A stretch of 64,000 nt of DNA from Eretmocerus hayati (lineage: Eukaryota > Arthropoda > Insecta > Hymenoptera > Aphelinidae): positions 101,848,976-101,912,975 of the forward strand of contig CM056742.1 in the NCBI GenBank assembly GCA_029851415.1, written 5' to 3'. Position numbers and translations under genes: made by a program. Within the stretch, counting starts at the first letter, position 1. Each line of letters opens with the position of its first letter. Shown in pieces: positions 31,001 to 42,948 of this stretch. Under the pieces are notes generated by a model. The model worked only from the letters and a program-made list of their open reading frames with translations. It was not told the origin of the DNA and did not search any database.

Positions 31001-34000
31001 AGACACCCTCTGTAAATCACCATAACTACCCTCAAAGTATCTATTGTGGCCCAGATCGATCATGATATGTCTTAATATACTCCCATACATCGCTTAGACC
31101 AGCCTAGAGTTCAGTTTCTAAAATTTCAAAAAATTTCGATTCGTTGCTTAACAACGTTTAGTAAGACCGCTACATATTCATTGCCCTGGTGGCACATCGT
31201 TGTAGTAGGCCAAAAGCGTATCGAAATAATGATTTGCTACGTATTCTTACCAGCTCAACACGATAGCAGTAGTTTCGAGAGAGCTAGGATTCGCTCAAAA
31301 GGCATTCCAAACTGATTTTTCAAGTTGGTATCGGCAAAATTCCCCTAATTTTGCAATTAATCTTGAAATACACTGCACGAGGCAACTATACACATTTCAT
31401 GCCGAGAAAGACATTTTAAGCACTTTCTGAGATAAGAGCGCGCCTGCTCGTAATTAGCGAGGCTTCGAGTTTCCCGAGTGAGTTGTTTCGAAAGCTATGA
31501 AAGTGATCCCCTCTGATCATGCCAAGATGGTATATCCAGTGCTGAATGTATGATTTATTTATTCATTAGATTGATTGAATTGCGGTCGAATGAGAAACAT
31601 TGAAGGGACGCGGGGCTGGGCTTTGGAGGAAAAGAAGTGAACATGATTGATCGCATGTCAATGATATATCGAATATTTTTTCGCAGCACCGAAGAATATA
31701 GATTTGTGGGGCCTCAAAAATCAAATGTAGGTAATTGAACGAGACCGTTTTATCAGTTTTCGAAGGCCGAGAGACCCGAAAGATCGAGATATCAGTAAAG
31801 TATCACTAAGGGTCTTGAGTTCACCTCAGAAGGGTACCTGAAGCTAGCGAACACTAACTTCCATATCGGGCCCAAATCAATTTCACTTTTTATTACTATT
31901 TTATTACTAATTTATTACCAAAGAAAAAAATTTATCGGTCATGGGCCCGGAATACGAGAGTTTTCGCTAGCGGAAGCTTACGCTAGCGAACACGTGGCCG
32001 GGGAAATATCGTACGGGAATGTGCAGTAGCTCATTTTTTATTACTTTTTTATTACTCTCAGAATATGTCCTCAAAATATGCGTGTGATATGATTCAGCTG
32101 AAATATGGTCGTTTTCGCTAGCGTAAGCTTACGCTAGCGAACACCATATACAGGCGTAGCTTCGAGGACACTCAGAACTACACAGGATTCTATTACTTGT
32201 TTATTACTCTCAAAAGGTATAGTCGAGATAGTCCCGAGACCAAGAGGAAACCGATATTTGGGCCTGAGGCTGGACGAGAGCTGGAGCGGGGCGAGATGAG
32301 AAATATATGATAGACTGAGCTACCTCTGTACAATAAGGTGCGAATGAAAAAAATTCCATCGCATACGGGAACCTGTCTCACAATGAGAAGGGTACACTGA
32401 GTCTTCATAGATAATAGGGAATCGATAACGAATCAGCAAACTCGATCATAGGGCCCAAAACAGGGGAGACCCTGCTTAAAGTTATTATAGTCGCAGTCGA
32501 GGAGTCACGGGGGGATGCAGAGAGTCCCAATGGACCCGAAACTCTACAGAACCCTAGATCGAATAGTCACGTACTATCTCTGATGCCCAGAGAATTTATT
32601 ACCAGTCAGCACCCTCGGCTATGAGGCCCGAAACAGGGATGGATCGAGCTTTGAGCAATTATCTGCACAGTTATGACGCCCATGTGGGTTGTAGGATATT
32701 CCAATGGACCCAAAACTCAACAGAAAATTAGATTAAGTGGTGATGTATTATTAATGATGCACAGAGAATTTATTACCAGTCAGCACCCTCGGCTATGGGG
32801 CCCAAAACAGGGCGAAAACGAGCTTCGAGCAGTTATCTGCCCAGTTATGACGCGACTGTCGGTTGTAGCATGTTCCAATGGACCCGAATCTCCACAGAAC
32901 CTTAGATCAAGTAGTTATGTACCATTGATAATGCCCAGAGAATTCATTACCAGTCAGCACCCTCGGCTATGGGCCCCAAAACAGGGCAAAATCGAGCTTT
33001 GGACAGTTATCCGCGCAGTTATGACGCCACTGTGGGTTGTAAGATGATCCAATGGACCCGAAACTCTACAGAATCCTAGACCAAGTAGTCACGTACTATC
33101 TCTGATGCCCAGAGAATTCATTACCACTCAGCACCCTCGGCTATGAGGCCCGAAACAGGGAAAAATCGAGCTTTGAGCAGTTATCTGCCCAGTCATGACG
33201 CCACTGTGGGATGTAGGATGTTCCAATGGACCCGAAACTCTACAGAACCTTAGATCAAGTGGTTATGTACCATTAATGATGCTCAGAGAATTCATAACCA
33301 GTCAGCATCCTCGGCTATGGGGCCCAAAACAGAGCAAAATCGAGCTCTGAGCAGTTATCTGCCCAGTTATGACGCCACTGTGGGTTGTAGGATGTTCCAA
33401 TGGACCCGAAACTCTACAGAACCTCAGATGAATTAGTCACATATCATCTGCAATGCCCAAAGAATCTTTCACCGGTCAGCACCCGGGTCCTCGGCTATGG
33501 TTCCGAGTCATCAGTTTGAACTAGCATTTATTTATGGCTCACGGAGTCTGGAGCGGACCTCGGCTGGAGTCGTCTCAGACTGGCTTACAGCTTCATGGTA
33601 CCTCACTCTAGATATTCGTCAACCGTCAATCATGTTTATCAGATCTATTCCTAGTCAGCACCCACGGTGATGGGGCCCCAGAATGAGCAAACTCATGCAC
33701 ATGTACCGAATCACGCAGTTGGAATGACCCCTAGAGCTGTATGCCACTGTCACGGATTCATAACTCCATGAAATCTTAGTTCGGGTACTGGTCCATTATC
33801 AGGAATGCCTATATAAGTAAACACTGGTCTGAACCTTCGGTCATAGGGCCCGAGAATCAGTGGAATTTCCGAGAGAGTTGTGAGTCGCGCAGCTCAGACG
33901 GGCCACCCGCTTAGATGACGCCGAGAGTTGTGGAGGGAAGGAATGGGCTCAAATATCCATAAGACAGTCAAGACATCTGTCAATCATCTGGGAGGCCCAA

Positions 34001-37000
34001 GGTCAATCGTCTGGGAGGCCCAAGGAATCCATGAACAGTGGACCGCTGGACGATGAAGTTCGAAGATCCTAGAGAATCAACTCCACTCGAGCTAAAAATT
34101 ACCTGGCGCGTACCACGACGTAAAAAAATAATTTTCTCGTTTATGATAGCATGGAAATCTGTCCCTGTTGCTATTCGTTTAGAAGTTACGTTCTTCGACA
34201 TCAAATGCTATTTATTTTAATTCCTATAATAAAGAATCAGTTGAACAAAAGATTTCATTGAACGTAACACTATCTATTTTGCAAGCATTCATAAGCGATA
34301 CGAATGATATTTCACTCATTCTCCGTTCTCGTGAGTGGGATTCACTAATCTAATTACAGCAATGGCGACTTTCAGGCTTCCTTCTTCCCTCTCTACCTTT
34401 GCCATTAATCTAAGGTTCTGTAGAGCTTCGGGTCCATTGGAACATCCTACAACCCACAGTCGCGTCATAACTGCGCAGATAACTGCTCAAAGCTTGATTC
34501 CGCCCTGTTTCGGGCCTCATAGCCGAGGGTGCTGAATGGTGATAAATTCTCTGGGCATCATCAATGGTACATAACCACTTGATCTAAGGTTCTGTAGAGT
34601 TTCGGGTCCATTGGAACATCCTACAACCCACAGTGGCGTCATTACTGCGCATATAACTGCCCAAAGCTCGATTTTGCCCTCTTTTGGGCACCATACTCGA
34701 GGGTGCTGACTGGTAATAAATTCTTTGGGCATCATCAATGGTACATAACCACTTGATCTAAGGTTCTGTAGAGATTCGGGTCCATTGGAACATGCTACAA
34801 CCCACAGTGGCGTCTTAACTGGGCAGATAACTGCTCGAAGCTCGATCTTGCCCTCTTTTGGGCCCCATAGCCGAGGGTGCTGACTGGTAATGAAATCTCT
34901 GGGCATCATCAATGGTACATAACCTTTGAATCTAAGGTTCTGTCGAGTTTCGGGTCCATTGGATCATCTTACAAACAACAGTGGCGTCATAACTGCGCGG
35001 ATAACTGCCCAAAGCTCGATTTCGTCCTCTTTTGGGCCCCATAGCCGAGGGTGCTGACTGGTGATAAATTCTCTGGGCATCATCAATGGTACATAACCAC
35101 TTGATCTGAGGTTCTGTAGAGATTCGGGTCCATTGGATCATCCTCCAACCCATACTGGCGTCATAACTGGGCAGATAACTGCTCAGAGCTCGTTTTCGCC
35201 CTGTTTTGGGCCCCATAGCCGAGGGTGCTGACTGGTAATGAATCCTCTGGGCATCAGAGATAGTACGTGGCTACTTGATCTAGGGTTCTGTAGAGTTTCG
35301 GGTCCATTGGATCATCTTACAAACAACAGTGGCGTCATAACTGCGCGGATAACTGCCCAAAGCTCGATTTCGCCCTCTTTTGGGCCCCATAGCCGAGGGT
35401 GCTGACTGGTAATAAATTCTCTGGGCATCATCAATGGTACATAACCACTTGATCTGAGGTTCTGTAGAGATTCGGGTCCATTGGATCATCCTCCAACCCA
35501 TACTGGCGTCATAACTGGGCAGATAACTGCTCAGAGCTCGTTTTCGCCCTCTTTTGGGCCCCATAGCCGAGGGTGCTGACTGGTAATTAATTCTCTGGGC
35601 ATCATCAATGGTACATAACGACTCAATCGAAGGTTCTGTCGAGTTTCGGGTCCATTGGAACATCCTACAACCCACAGTGGCGTCATAACTGGGCAGATAA
35701 CTGCTCAAAGCTCAATTTTTCCCTGTTTCGGGCCTCATAGCAGAGGGTGCTGACTGGTAATGAATTCTCTGAGCGTCAGAGATAGTACGTGGCTACTTGA
35801 TTTAGGGTTCTGTAGAGTTTCGGGTCCATTGGATCATCTTACAACCCACAGTTGCGTCATCACTGCGCGGATAACTGCCCAAAGCTCGATTTTGACCTCT
35901 TTTGGGCCCCATAGCCGAGGTTGCTGACTGGTTATAAATTCTCTGGGCATCATCGATGGTACATCACCACTCCATCTAAGGTTCTGTAGAGTTTCGGGTC
36001 CATTGGAACATCCTACAACCCACAGTGGCGTCATAACTGCGCAGATATTTGCTCAAAGCTCGATTTCGCCCTGTTTTGGGCCCCATATCCGAGGGTGCTG
36101 ACAGGTAATAAATCCTCTGGGCATCATTAATGGTACATAACCACTTGATCTAAGGTTCTGTCGAGTTTTGGGTCCATTGGATCATCCTCCAACCCATACT
36201 GGCGTCATAACTGGGCAGGTAACTACTCAAAGCTCGATTTTTTCCTGTTTCGGACCTCATAGCCGAGGGTGCTGACTGGTAATAAATTCTCTGGGCATCA
36301 GAGATAGTACGTGACTACTTAATCTAGGGTTTTGTAGAGTTTCGGGTCCATTGGGACTCTCTGCATCCCCCCGTGACGTCTCGACTGCGACTATAATAAC
36401 TTTAAGCAGGGTCTCCCCTGTTTTCGGCCCTATGATCGAGTTTGCTGATTCGTTATCGATTCCCTATTATCTCTGAAGACTCAGTGTACCCTGCTCATCG
36501 TCAGACAGGTTCCCGTATGCGATGGAATTTTGGAACGGAGTTCCTTTACGCTCGTCTGAGGAGTAAAATCGCGCGCGATCAGCTGACCGACACGGCCCCG
36601 TGGAACGAGAATTGATGCAACCCGCCATACGATGCAACGAGAAAGCGACACTTCTGCGATATAGGTATACTGCTTGCGCTAAGCAACCGCGAATTCGTTT
36701 GCTATGGTCTACCGTCTGAATGCATCCAGCCCTATTCAATTGTTGTTCATAGTATTGCTAGATATACTGATGAATGTGATACCTATGTCTTTCTCTGATG
36801 GGCAGAATTCAAAGTCTGAATGAATAAGATATACAATCTAAAAGGTTCGAAGTTTCATTGTGACATATTTAATCTAACGATCCAGTGAATCCCAAAATTC
36901 TTCTCTTCTTATTCAATCAGCCGAGCAATCAGCTCTGATACATTTTGTGAACCTTAATTAAGTAGTGAGGATTCAGATTCAAATTGAGATGCTTTTTATG

Positions 37001-40000
37001 TCCCCCGCCATAATCTTCTAAAGACTCCACCCAAAGCCACGGAGTAATTCGTCATTTTATTTACATAATAGTGCTTGAAACTCGAAAAAACTATGCTAAT
37101 TATCTCAATCACTCAGGGGCTTATTGGTGTGCATCTTTATCGGTATCGTTATCAAAAGACGATGAGCATTCAAAAGCTTGAACATCAGTTTTAAGTCCAT
37201 CAAAGTTTTAAACTTTATTGACATTTCTACACATCTCATCCAGGCGAATTTCAGAACTCCGTTCCTAACGCGTTTCTCAAACGCACACTAATTTTCATTC
37301 GCACATTATTGGACAGAGATAGCTCAGTCTATCATATATTTCTCATCTCGCCCCGCTCCAGCTCTCGTCCAGCCTCAGGCCCAAATATCGGTTTCCTCTC
37401 GGTCTCGGGACTATCTCGACTATACCTTTCGAGAGTAATAAAAAAGTAATAAAATCCTGTGTAGTTCTGAGTGTCCTCGAAGCTACGCCTGTATATGGTG
37501 TTCGCTAGCGTAAGCTTACGCTAGCGAAAACGACCATATTTCAGCTGAATCATATCACACGCATATTTTGAAGACATATTCTGAGAGTAATAAAAAAGTA
37601 ATAAAAAAATGAGCTATTGCACATTCCCGTACGATCTTTCCCCGGCCACGTGTTCGCTAGCGTAAGCTTCCGCTAGCGAAAACTCTCGTATTCCGGGCCC
37701 ATGGCCGGTAATAAATATTTTTCTTTGGTAATAAAATAGTAATAAAATAGTAATAAAAAGTGGAATTGGTTTGGGCCCGATTTGTGAGTTAGTGTTCGTT
37801 AGCTTCAGGTACCCACCTCAGAAAGTGCTAGAATACCTTTATAGGGTCAAATATACATCTCTATATTATCCATTGTGCTGTAGTTTCTTCCGAATGGTTT
37901 TGGCCCATCAATTCTAAGGCTATTGCAAATAGTTTCCTTTCAATGCATATTGAAAAAATGCGCCCTTGTAAGCTGAAAGTGATGTATGGTCCATTTTGGA
38001 AGAATTTTGAAGTTTAGCGGAGTATGAGGCAAATTTTGCTGATAGCAACTCGGGAAGTCAGCACGTCGATCCTTTTGAAAAAAATCATAGCTCTTCCAAA
38101 CTACTACTATCGTGTTCAGCTGGTGAATATACGAAGGAAATCACAACTCCGATACGATTTCACCCCACTGCAAGAATGCGTCACCAGCGAGGACACAAGA
38201 GCATGAAATATAGAAAGTAATCAAAAACGTTGAAATCGCTGTTTTTAAGAAAATCAGTTTTTGCGATTGAAAAAAACCCTAAACGTGTAGGTGCAAAGCT
38301 AAGGTCGAAATCGGTTTCCATTTTAGAAAATACACAAAAAAACCACGTTCTCCTGAGGTTGACATTCTAGAAAGAAACTTTTGTTGGCCAGTGTAATTAA
38401 AGAGGAACCTCTTGCGGAAAAATAATATTCATCGTAACCTAACATGATAGATACGATCACCTCAAGGTGATTGTTATGGAGAGAACAAGGAAAATTGCCT
38501 CCCGGTTCACAAACAAATTGAAAAAAAATCTGTTACAGCTACTGTAGTGGGGAGTGATGGAATTGAATGGAATTGAGTTTAATTTGAACAAAACAAGTGT
38601 GTGCTGGCGAGTATGAGCAGACGAAAAATCTAGCGAGGCGCTGTGCCTATATATACTTTGAATTGGAGTTTTTTAACCTCATACTTTTTTTCTACTTGGA
38701 TTATTAACCTCTTAACGTTGCTCATAGAGCTCTGCAATGCTTTAGCAAAGCCTTTCTAAAGCGATTCAGAGTTCTGTACAATTATTTTCTCAATCCGAGC
38801 ACTGGACGCGTTTTATTCAGCACCGCAAAATTCATGCCTTCGTTTTACATCTCAGTTCGATTTCTTCAGCCCCGTGCTTCGACTCGAGAAATATCGAAAC
38901 GTCTCTACTACACATGCGTTGGGTATGTAAGATGGTCGAGGAAGAGAGAGAGACGCAGAGAGAGAGAGATGAGAGAAACAGAAGAGGCCCAAATGATTCC
39001 TGGGGGAATCTGATGCACTGAAGAGGGAAGAAAGAAGAAAGAAGAGAGAAGAAACAAGAAAGAGAGGGAACAATGAAGAATGAAGATAGAAGATGCCGAC
39101 AAGTGGCCGAAGAGAGAAAATGGAGAAGAGGAACGCTCGCAATCGAGCGCGAGACATGCCGCTCATCCTGAAGTAATGCTCACGCGGTTCCGGGATGAGA
39201 TGGTAGATGCAGGTGGATCTCCTTCTTGATTGCCCGATGCCCTAGGTATCGGACATCGAGGGGAGAGGGATGTTACACGGCCGGGCCCACCTCTCGGTGG
39301 GCCCCACCCAAACCCGTGTCCCGCCTGGTATGGCCTGCGTGGGCTATGCGTAGTCCGCGTAAGCTGAACCAGTCCGGTGTCTGGGGACGGATCCGAGGGA
39401 TCCTGAGGCAGATTTTGCCCTCTAACCACCTTGAAAAAAAAAAAAAAAAAAAAAGAGAGAGATGAGACATATATAGAAGCACGTGCACAAGATCTTCCTG
39501 TCCGGTTGACGGCAGTCTATGCAATGAGGCTGTCTGCCGCATACCGGGCAACGCGGGCACCGACCAGCTGGTTTGTTATCGCGGATAAATGAATTTTCGA
39601 ATTATCTGAATTTCTCGATTCTATAATTATTGCATCAGATGTGGATACTCGAAACTAGCCACGACTAGAGGTGAAGTAAAGATCAAAGCGCCATGCGAGA
39701 AGGACAGGGAGGAGAGATTCGTCTGCTTTGTTGTGTTTTGTGTGTTCGTCGCGGCTCCGCAATATTGCTCTTGCATGTAGCTATGCATGGCTCTCCACAT
39801 TGAACTGAACAAAATATACACGGATAGTAGTGTATTTTATGGAAAAAATGACGGAGCCGTTTGTAAGAAATTCTTAAGTGCGGTGGGGACAAGTGCTTGG
39901 AAAATTTGTGGCTACCCTTGGATTTTTATAACCAAGGAGTGAGATCCCCCCCCCCCCCTCATTCACTTTTTTTCAAAAGTAAAACTAGGCGAGTATGAGG

Positions 40001-42903
40001 TTCAGAAAAGAACCATTCATCTCCAGTACATCAAAACTTCAAATTTTATACGACATGGTTTAAACTTTTGGGAAGAATGAGATCTAAAAAAACCATGTCG
40101 AGTATTTTTTGAGCCGATTCGTCACGATCAACATATCATCACTGGTAGAGACTAGAGCCACTTTCCTCCAATCAAATCTTTTTTTCAATTCATCCTAATG
40201 CTGGTGGTTTGACAATTTCTTACTAGCTAATTGTCGCTGAAATGACCCGAAGTTTAGGTGAGTAGAAGAGGTACAGGAGAATATCGAAATAGAGAAAATA
40301 TAACTGAGTTTAATTTGGTTTTCATGATGATTCACTAAAATCTCATATCATACTCAGTTATATTTTCCCTATTTCGATATTCCCCTGTACCTCTTCTACT
40401 CACCTAAACTTCGGGTCATTTCAGCGACAATTAGCTAGTAAGAAATTGTCAAACCACCAGAATTAGTATGAATTGAAAAAAAGATTTGATTGGAGGAAAG
40501 TGGCTCTAGTCTCTACCAGTGATGATATGTTGATCGTGACATATCGGCTCAAAAAATACTCGACATGGTTTTTTTAGATCTCATTCCTTCCAAGAGTTTA
40601 AACCATGTCGTATAAAATTTGAAGTTTTGATGTACTGGAGATGAATGGTTCTTTTCTGAACCTCATACTCGCCTAGTTTTACTTTTGGAAAAAAGTGAAT
40701 GAGGGGGGGGGGGATAAGATAATTCATGGAACTGAATTGTTGCCTACAGCTCATGGACACATGACCATGCCGCAATAACTAACAGTATCATACATTGCAA
40801 CATACATGCAAATATTTGTTTGGAATCATTCTGAGTAAATATACAGTAGAGATGCCGAGTTATACATTACATAAAAAAGTGCTTGACATACGTTTATAGT
40901 ACCAATTTTATTTCCTATCCCCGTTTTATCAATGAGTACATAAAGGTTTGTTTATATTTCCAGGACAACAGAATAGAGGAATGCAATATTCCGGAAAACA
41001 CAAAGAAGATAAGCGTAAGTTTGATGATAAGCAGGGAGATGGAAATGTCCGGTATTCGTATAGGAGTTTCTCGAACTCAAAAGAGAAAGAAAATGGAGGT
41101 GAGCTGATACATTATAAAATGTCTGTTCCGGGCAAGTATGAAAATCGACCACTCCCTCACAGCTTTGGTTTATAAGAAAGAGGAGTTCATAAAATTTATC
41201 TTGCGGGAGTGTACTAAGTAATGATAATGTTCAAACATCGGAAATATCCGTATACGGCGCGCAATTTAGGAAGAGAGTTTATAGCGCTTGCACCGAATGA
41301 CAGCTCTGACATGATTCTAAATCGTATGAACATATACCTACATGAAATTGTCATGAATATTGCTACTGACGAATGGATGGATCTATATACAATCTCTTAT
41401 AGAAGGCGTGTATATAATGTAACCGGGGAGTAGCAAAAAAATTGTAAATTTTATTCGTGACTCCAAATTTTTTGTAAACCCTCGTGGTTTTTGTAACTTT
41501 TACGCAAAGTATGGCATTTTAGTGTAACGCTAGACGTGTAATGATTAGTCATCCTCTGCTGTACAGTTTCGCGTACGCGAGGCTGGACCTCGCGCGCGCG
41601 AAAATGCCTGTCAGGCAGCGAGCTGATTCGCGTACGCGGAAACAGGGATCCCTCGCGCACGCGAGTCATGATTATACGTTCGCGTACGCGAGTCTCGGAT
41701 TGCTCGCGTGCGCGAGGGATCCCAGTTTCCGCGTATACGCGAATCAGCTCGCTGCCTGACAGACATTTTCGCGCGCGTGAGGTTCAGCCTCGCGTACGCG
41801 AAACTGTACAACAGAGGATGACTAATCATTTTACGTCTAGCGTTACACTAAAATGCAATACTTTGCGTAAGAGTTACAAAAACCACGAGGGTTTACAAAA
41901 AATTTGAAGTCACGAATAAAATTTAAAATTTTCTTGCTGCACCCCGGTTACATTATGTACACGCCTTCTGTAAGAGATTGTATACTGCGAAATTCATACT
42001 TCACGCGCATCAGTGCGCGGTAAATGGTGATACGAAAAATCATTCATCCATCACAAAAAATTTGAGAATTTTTCTGAATTCTTCAATTGTTAACTCTGCC
42101 GAGGCCTACGTCTGAAAGTATATCACTTGATTGAACGAACGAAATCTCCACGATTCGCAAGGGTCACAATAACCAGGCACCACAGAGAAACTTTCTTAAT
42201 CCGCTACCCCCGGCGGAATCATGGTTTTGTTATGACCATTACCTCCTTTGTACTTTTGATGCAAATTGATGATTTTAGTGGTATACTATACATATATAAC
42301 TTTCAGGGTACAAGAAAAATCGCCGAGCTGGGCGCTGGGTAAGGTCTCGGACCTTGGCTAACCAAGGATCCCAATACAACGCCCAGCAAAATGGCAAGTC
42401 TCAAGCTCACCAGGATAGACGAGCTCATGGTAGGCAGGATGACAGGAAAAATTTTGAGAATATTACGCAGCCAAAAACACGACCTTATGTTTCGAAAGAT
42501 CCCTGGAAAAATCACGTGAAAAGCACCAATCAGGATGTACGACCTCATGGTAGCAAGAATAGTTGGGAAAATTCTGGAAAAATTACTCGGCAATATACCC
42601 AGCAGTGGCCTAATGGGAACTCGCATCAGTCTGGCTTTAAGGAAAACTGAATACTTCATTCGGCAAAACTCGCAGGAGAGTGCTCATCCCTACAATAGAA
42701 ATAATTCTCATCAGAGTGCAGCGAACAACCGATCGCGGTATACTAGAGAAAATTCCCAACAAAATGGTCATTCAGGTGATGTCCACGAATTTGCTGATCT
42801 CCGTGATAAACTGGAGAGAAAAAATGCCCTTCAGATTTGCCATCGCAGAATGGTCAACTCGATTCTCAATTATGTAATAACAGACCTCCCGCAAGATCTA
42901 TTG
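28005..42903 (+). CDS. Split gene of unknown function: coiled coil plus N/Q/S/H-rich tail (4 exons)
   Basis: Exons 28005-28048, 28901-29064, 40964-41098 and 42307-42903 have GT-AG borders and matching phases (2, 1, 1) at every junction, which chance would seldom give. The start MSSQKNDV is followed by a coiled-coil helix (YELKTKVHKLQTEVEALKMQ) in exon 2. Exon 3 is basic, rich in Arg, Lys and Asp, and exon 4 is rich in Asn, Gln, Ser, His and Arg, as in RNA-granule proteins. Family not recognised. Exon 4 needs one frame change at the A-run 42643-42646: before it the frame ends at TGA 42648, after it composition and frame continue to the donor GTGAGT at 42904. This could be a pseudogene lesion or a homopolymer base error. 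Later exons were not found. Intron 3 is 11.9 kb and full of mobile elements. Confidence 0.5.
29780..31175. mobile_element. Foldback-like element A (8-bp target duplication)
   Basis: The terminal inverted repeat starts ATGTAGCAGTCTTACTAAAC and ends GTAAGACCGCTACAT. ATTCATTG flanks it directly at 29772-29779 and 31176-31183. The right terminal repeat is about 335 bp; the left lacks ~110 bp of it. The interior is built from ~150-bp subrepeats in opposite orientations, each holding GACGGATTATCGTAGAGG, GATGCATCACCATGA and TTGCCGGAAGGGGTGGAAA. It is the same family as 43933-47700. Long inverted repeats with tandem subrepeats and 8-9-bp duplications match Drosophila Foldback/MULE-type elements. No transposase is encoded. 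Confidence 0.88.
31963..31990. promoter_or_regulatory. 28-bp palindrome 1 in element C
   Basis: Half-site TTCGCTAGCG with an inverted copy. One mismatch (GAAGCTTA) breaks the centre. Possible transposase-binding site. Confidence 0.5.
32114..32141. promoter_or_regulatory. 28-bp palindrome 2 in element C
   Basis: Perfect dyad of half-site TTCGCTAGCGTAAG, centred on AAGCTT. Confidence 0.5.
32500..33480 (+). repeat. ~174-bp subrepeats, left arm of element C
   Basis: CCAATGGACCC recurs about every 174 bp from 32527 to 33396, with GTCAGCACCCTCGGCTATG and TTATGACGCCACTGTGGG in each unit. Copies degrade towards 34000. Confidence 0.85.
34395..36375 (-). repeat. ~174-bp subrepeats, right arm of element C
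   Basis: The same unit as the left array but inverted, with about 12 copies (GGGTCCATTGG every ~174 bp). Unequal copy number in the two arms is typical of Foldback elements. Long open frames here follow the repeat and are not genes. Confidence 0.88.
37501..37528. promoter_or_regulatory. 28-bp palindrome 3 in element C
   Basis: Perfect dyad, the counterpart of palindrome 2 in the other terminal repeat. Confidence 0.5.
37653..37680. promoter_or_regulatory. 28-bp palindrome 4 in element C
   Basis: Counterpart of palindrome 1, with a mismatched centre (TAAGCTTC). Confidence 0.5.
37824..39172. other. Gene-free stretch with a purine-rich tract
   Basis: A GA-rich low-complexity tract covers about 38938-39130 and creates open frames on the minus strand. 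No gene was supported. Confidence 0.45.
39173..39454 (+). mobile_element. Possible 3' end of a retroposon with poly(A) tail
   Basis: A GC-rich block (GGCCGGGCCCACCTCTCGGTGGGCC hairpin region near 39280-39305), unlike its AT-rich surroundings, ends in a 21-base A run at 39434-39454. This is typical of a SINE or a 5'-truncated LINE 3' end. No coding part or target duplication was identified. Just beyond, 39487-39570 reads on the minus strand as a Cys-rich run (CPRCPVCGRQPHCIDC) that could be a zinc-knuckle remnant. Confidence 0.4.
39946..40713. mobile_element. Poly-C-capped palindromic element
   Basis: Thirteen C at 39946-39958 face eleven G at 40703-40713. Between them two ~370-bp arms match almost perfectly (for example CTCATTCACTTTTTT against AAAAAAGTGAATGAG), with a short loop near 40315-40345. 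No target duplication is obvious. It lies in intron 3 of the split gene. Confidence 0.78.
41386..41984. mobile_element. CpG-rich palindromic element
   Basis: The inverted ends are TATACAATCTCTTA and TAAGAGATTGTATA, with arms of about 290 bp. The central half is packed with CGCGTACGCG-type dyads (TTCGCGTACGCGA, CGCGCACGCGAG), making it far richer in CpG than the rest of the window. Open frames on both strands are products of the symmetry. It lies in intron 3 of the upstream gene, just after exon 3. Confidence 0.75.
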
Positions 42904-42948
42904 GTGAGTAGGAATATTAATCTAGTTGAACATGAAATCCGGGAGTGA

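Larger units (their letters stand above)
31832..37814. mobile_element. Foldback-like element C (9-bp target duplication)
   Basis: A 5,983-bp element with ends GGGTACCTGAAGCTAGCGAA and TTCGTTAGCTTCAGGTACCC. ACCTCAGAA flanks it at 31823-31831 and 37815-37823. About 650 bp of terminal inverted repeat on each side is followed by ~174-bp tandem subrepeats: about 6 clear copies on the left (32500-33480) and 12 inverted copies on the right (34395-36375), with a degenerate middle. Four copies of a 28-bp palindrome lie in the terminal repeats. The family is distinct from A and B but has the same plan. There is no transposase. Confidence 0.88.

Noticed and set aside
34517..36034. Series of 66-142-codon frames on the minus strand
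   Set aside because: They are translations of the 174-bp subrepeats of element C, recurring with the repeat.
32500..36375. CRISPR-like array
   Set aside because: Units are contiguous ~174-bp tandem repeats with no unique spacers, inside a transposon with target duplications.
38852..39166. Ser/Leu-rich minus-strand frames
   Set aside because: Translation of a GA/CT low-complexity tract.
41541..41907. Overlapping frames on both strands near 41.6-41.9 kb
   Set aside because: Mirror-image products of the CpG-rich palindrome.
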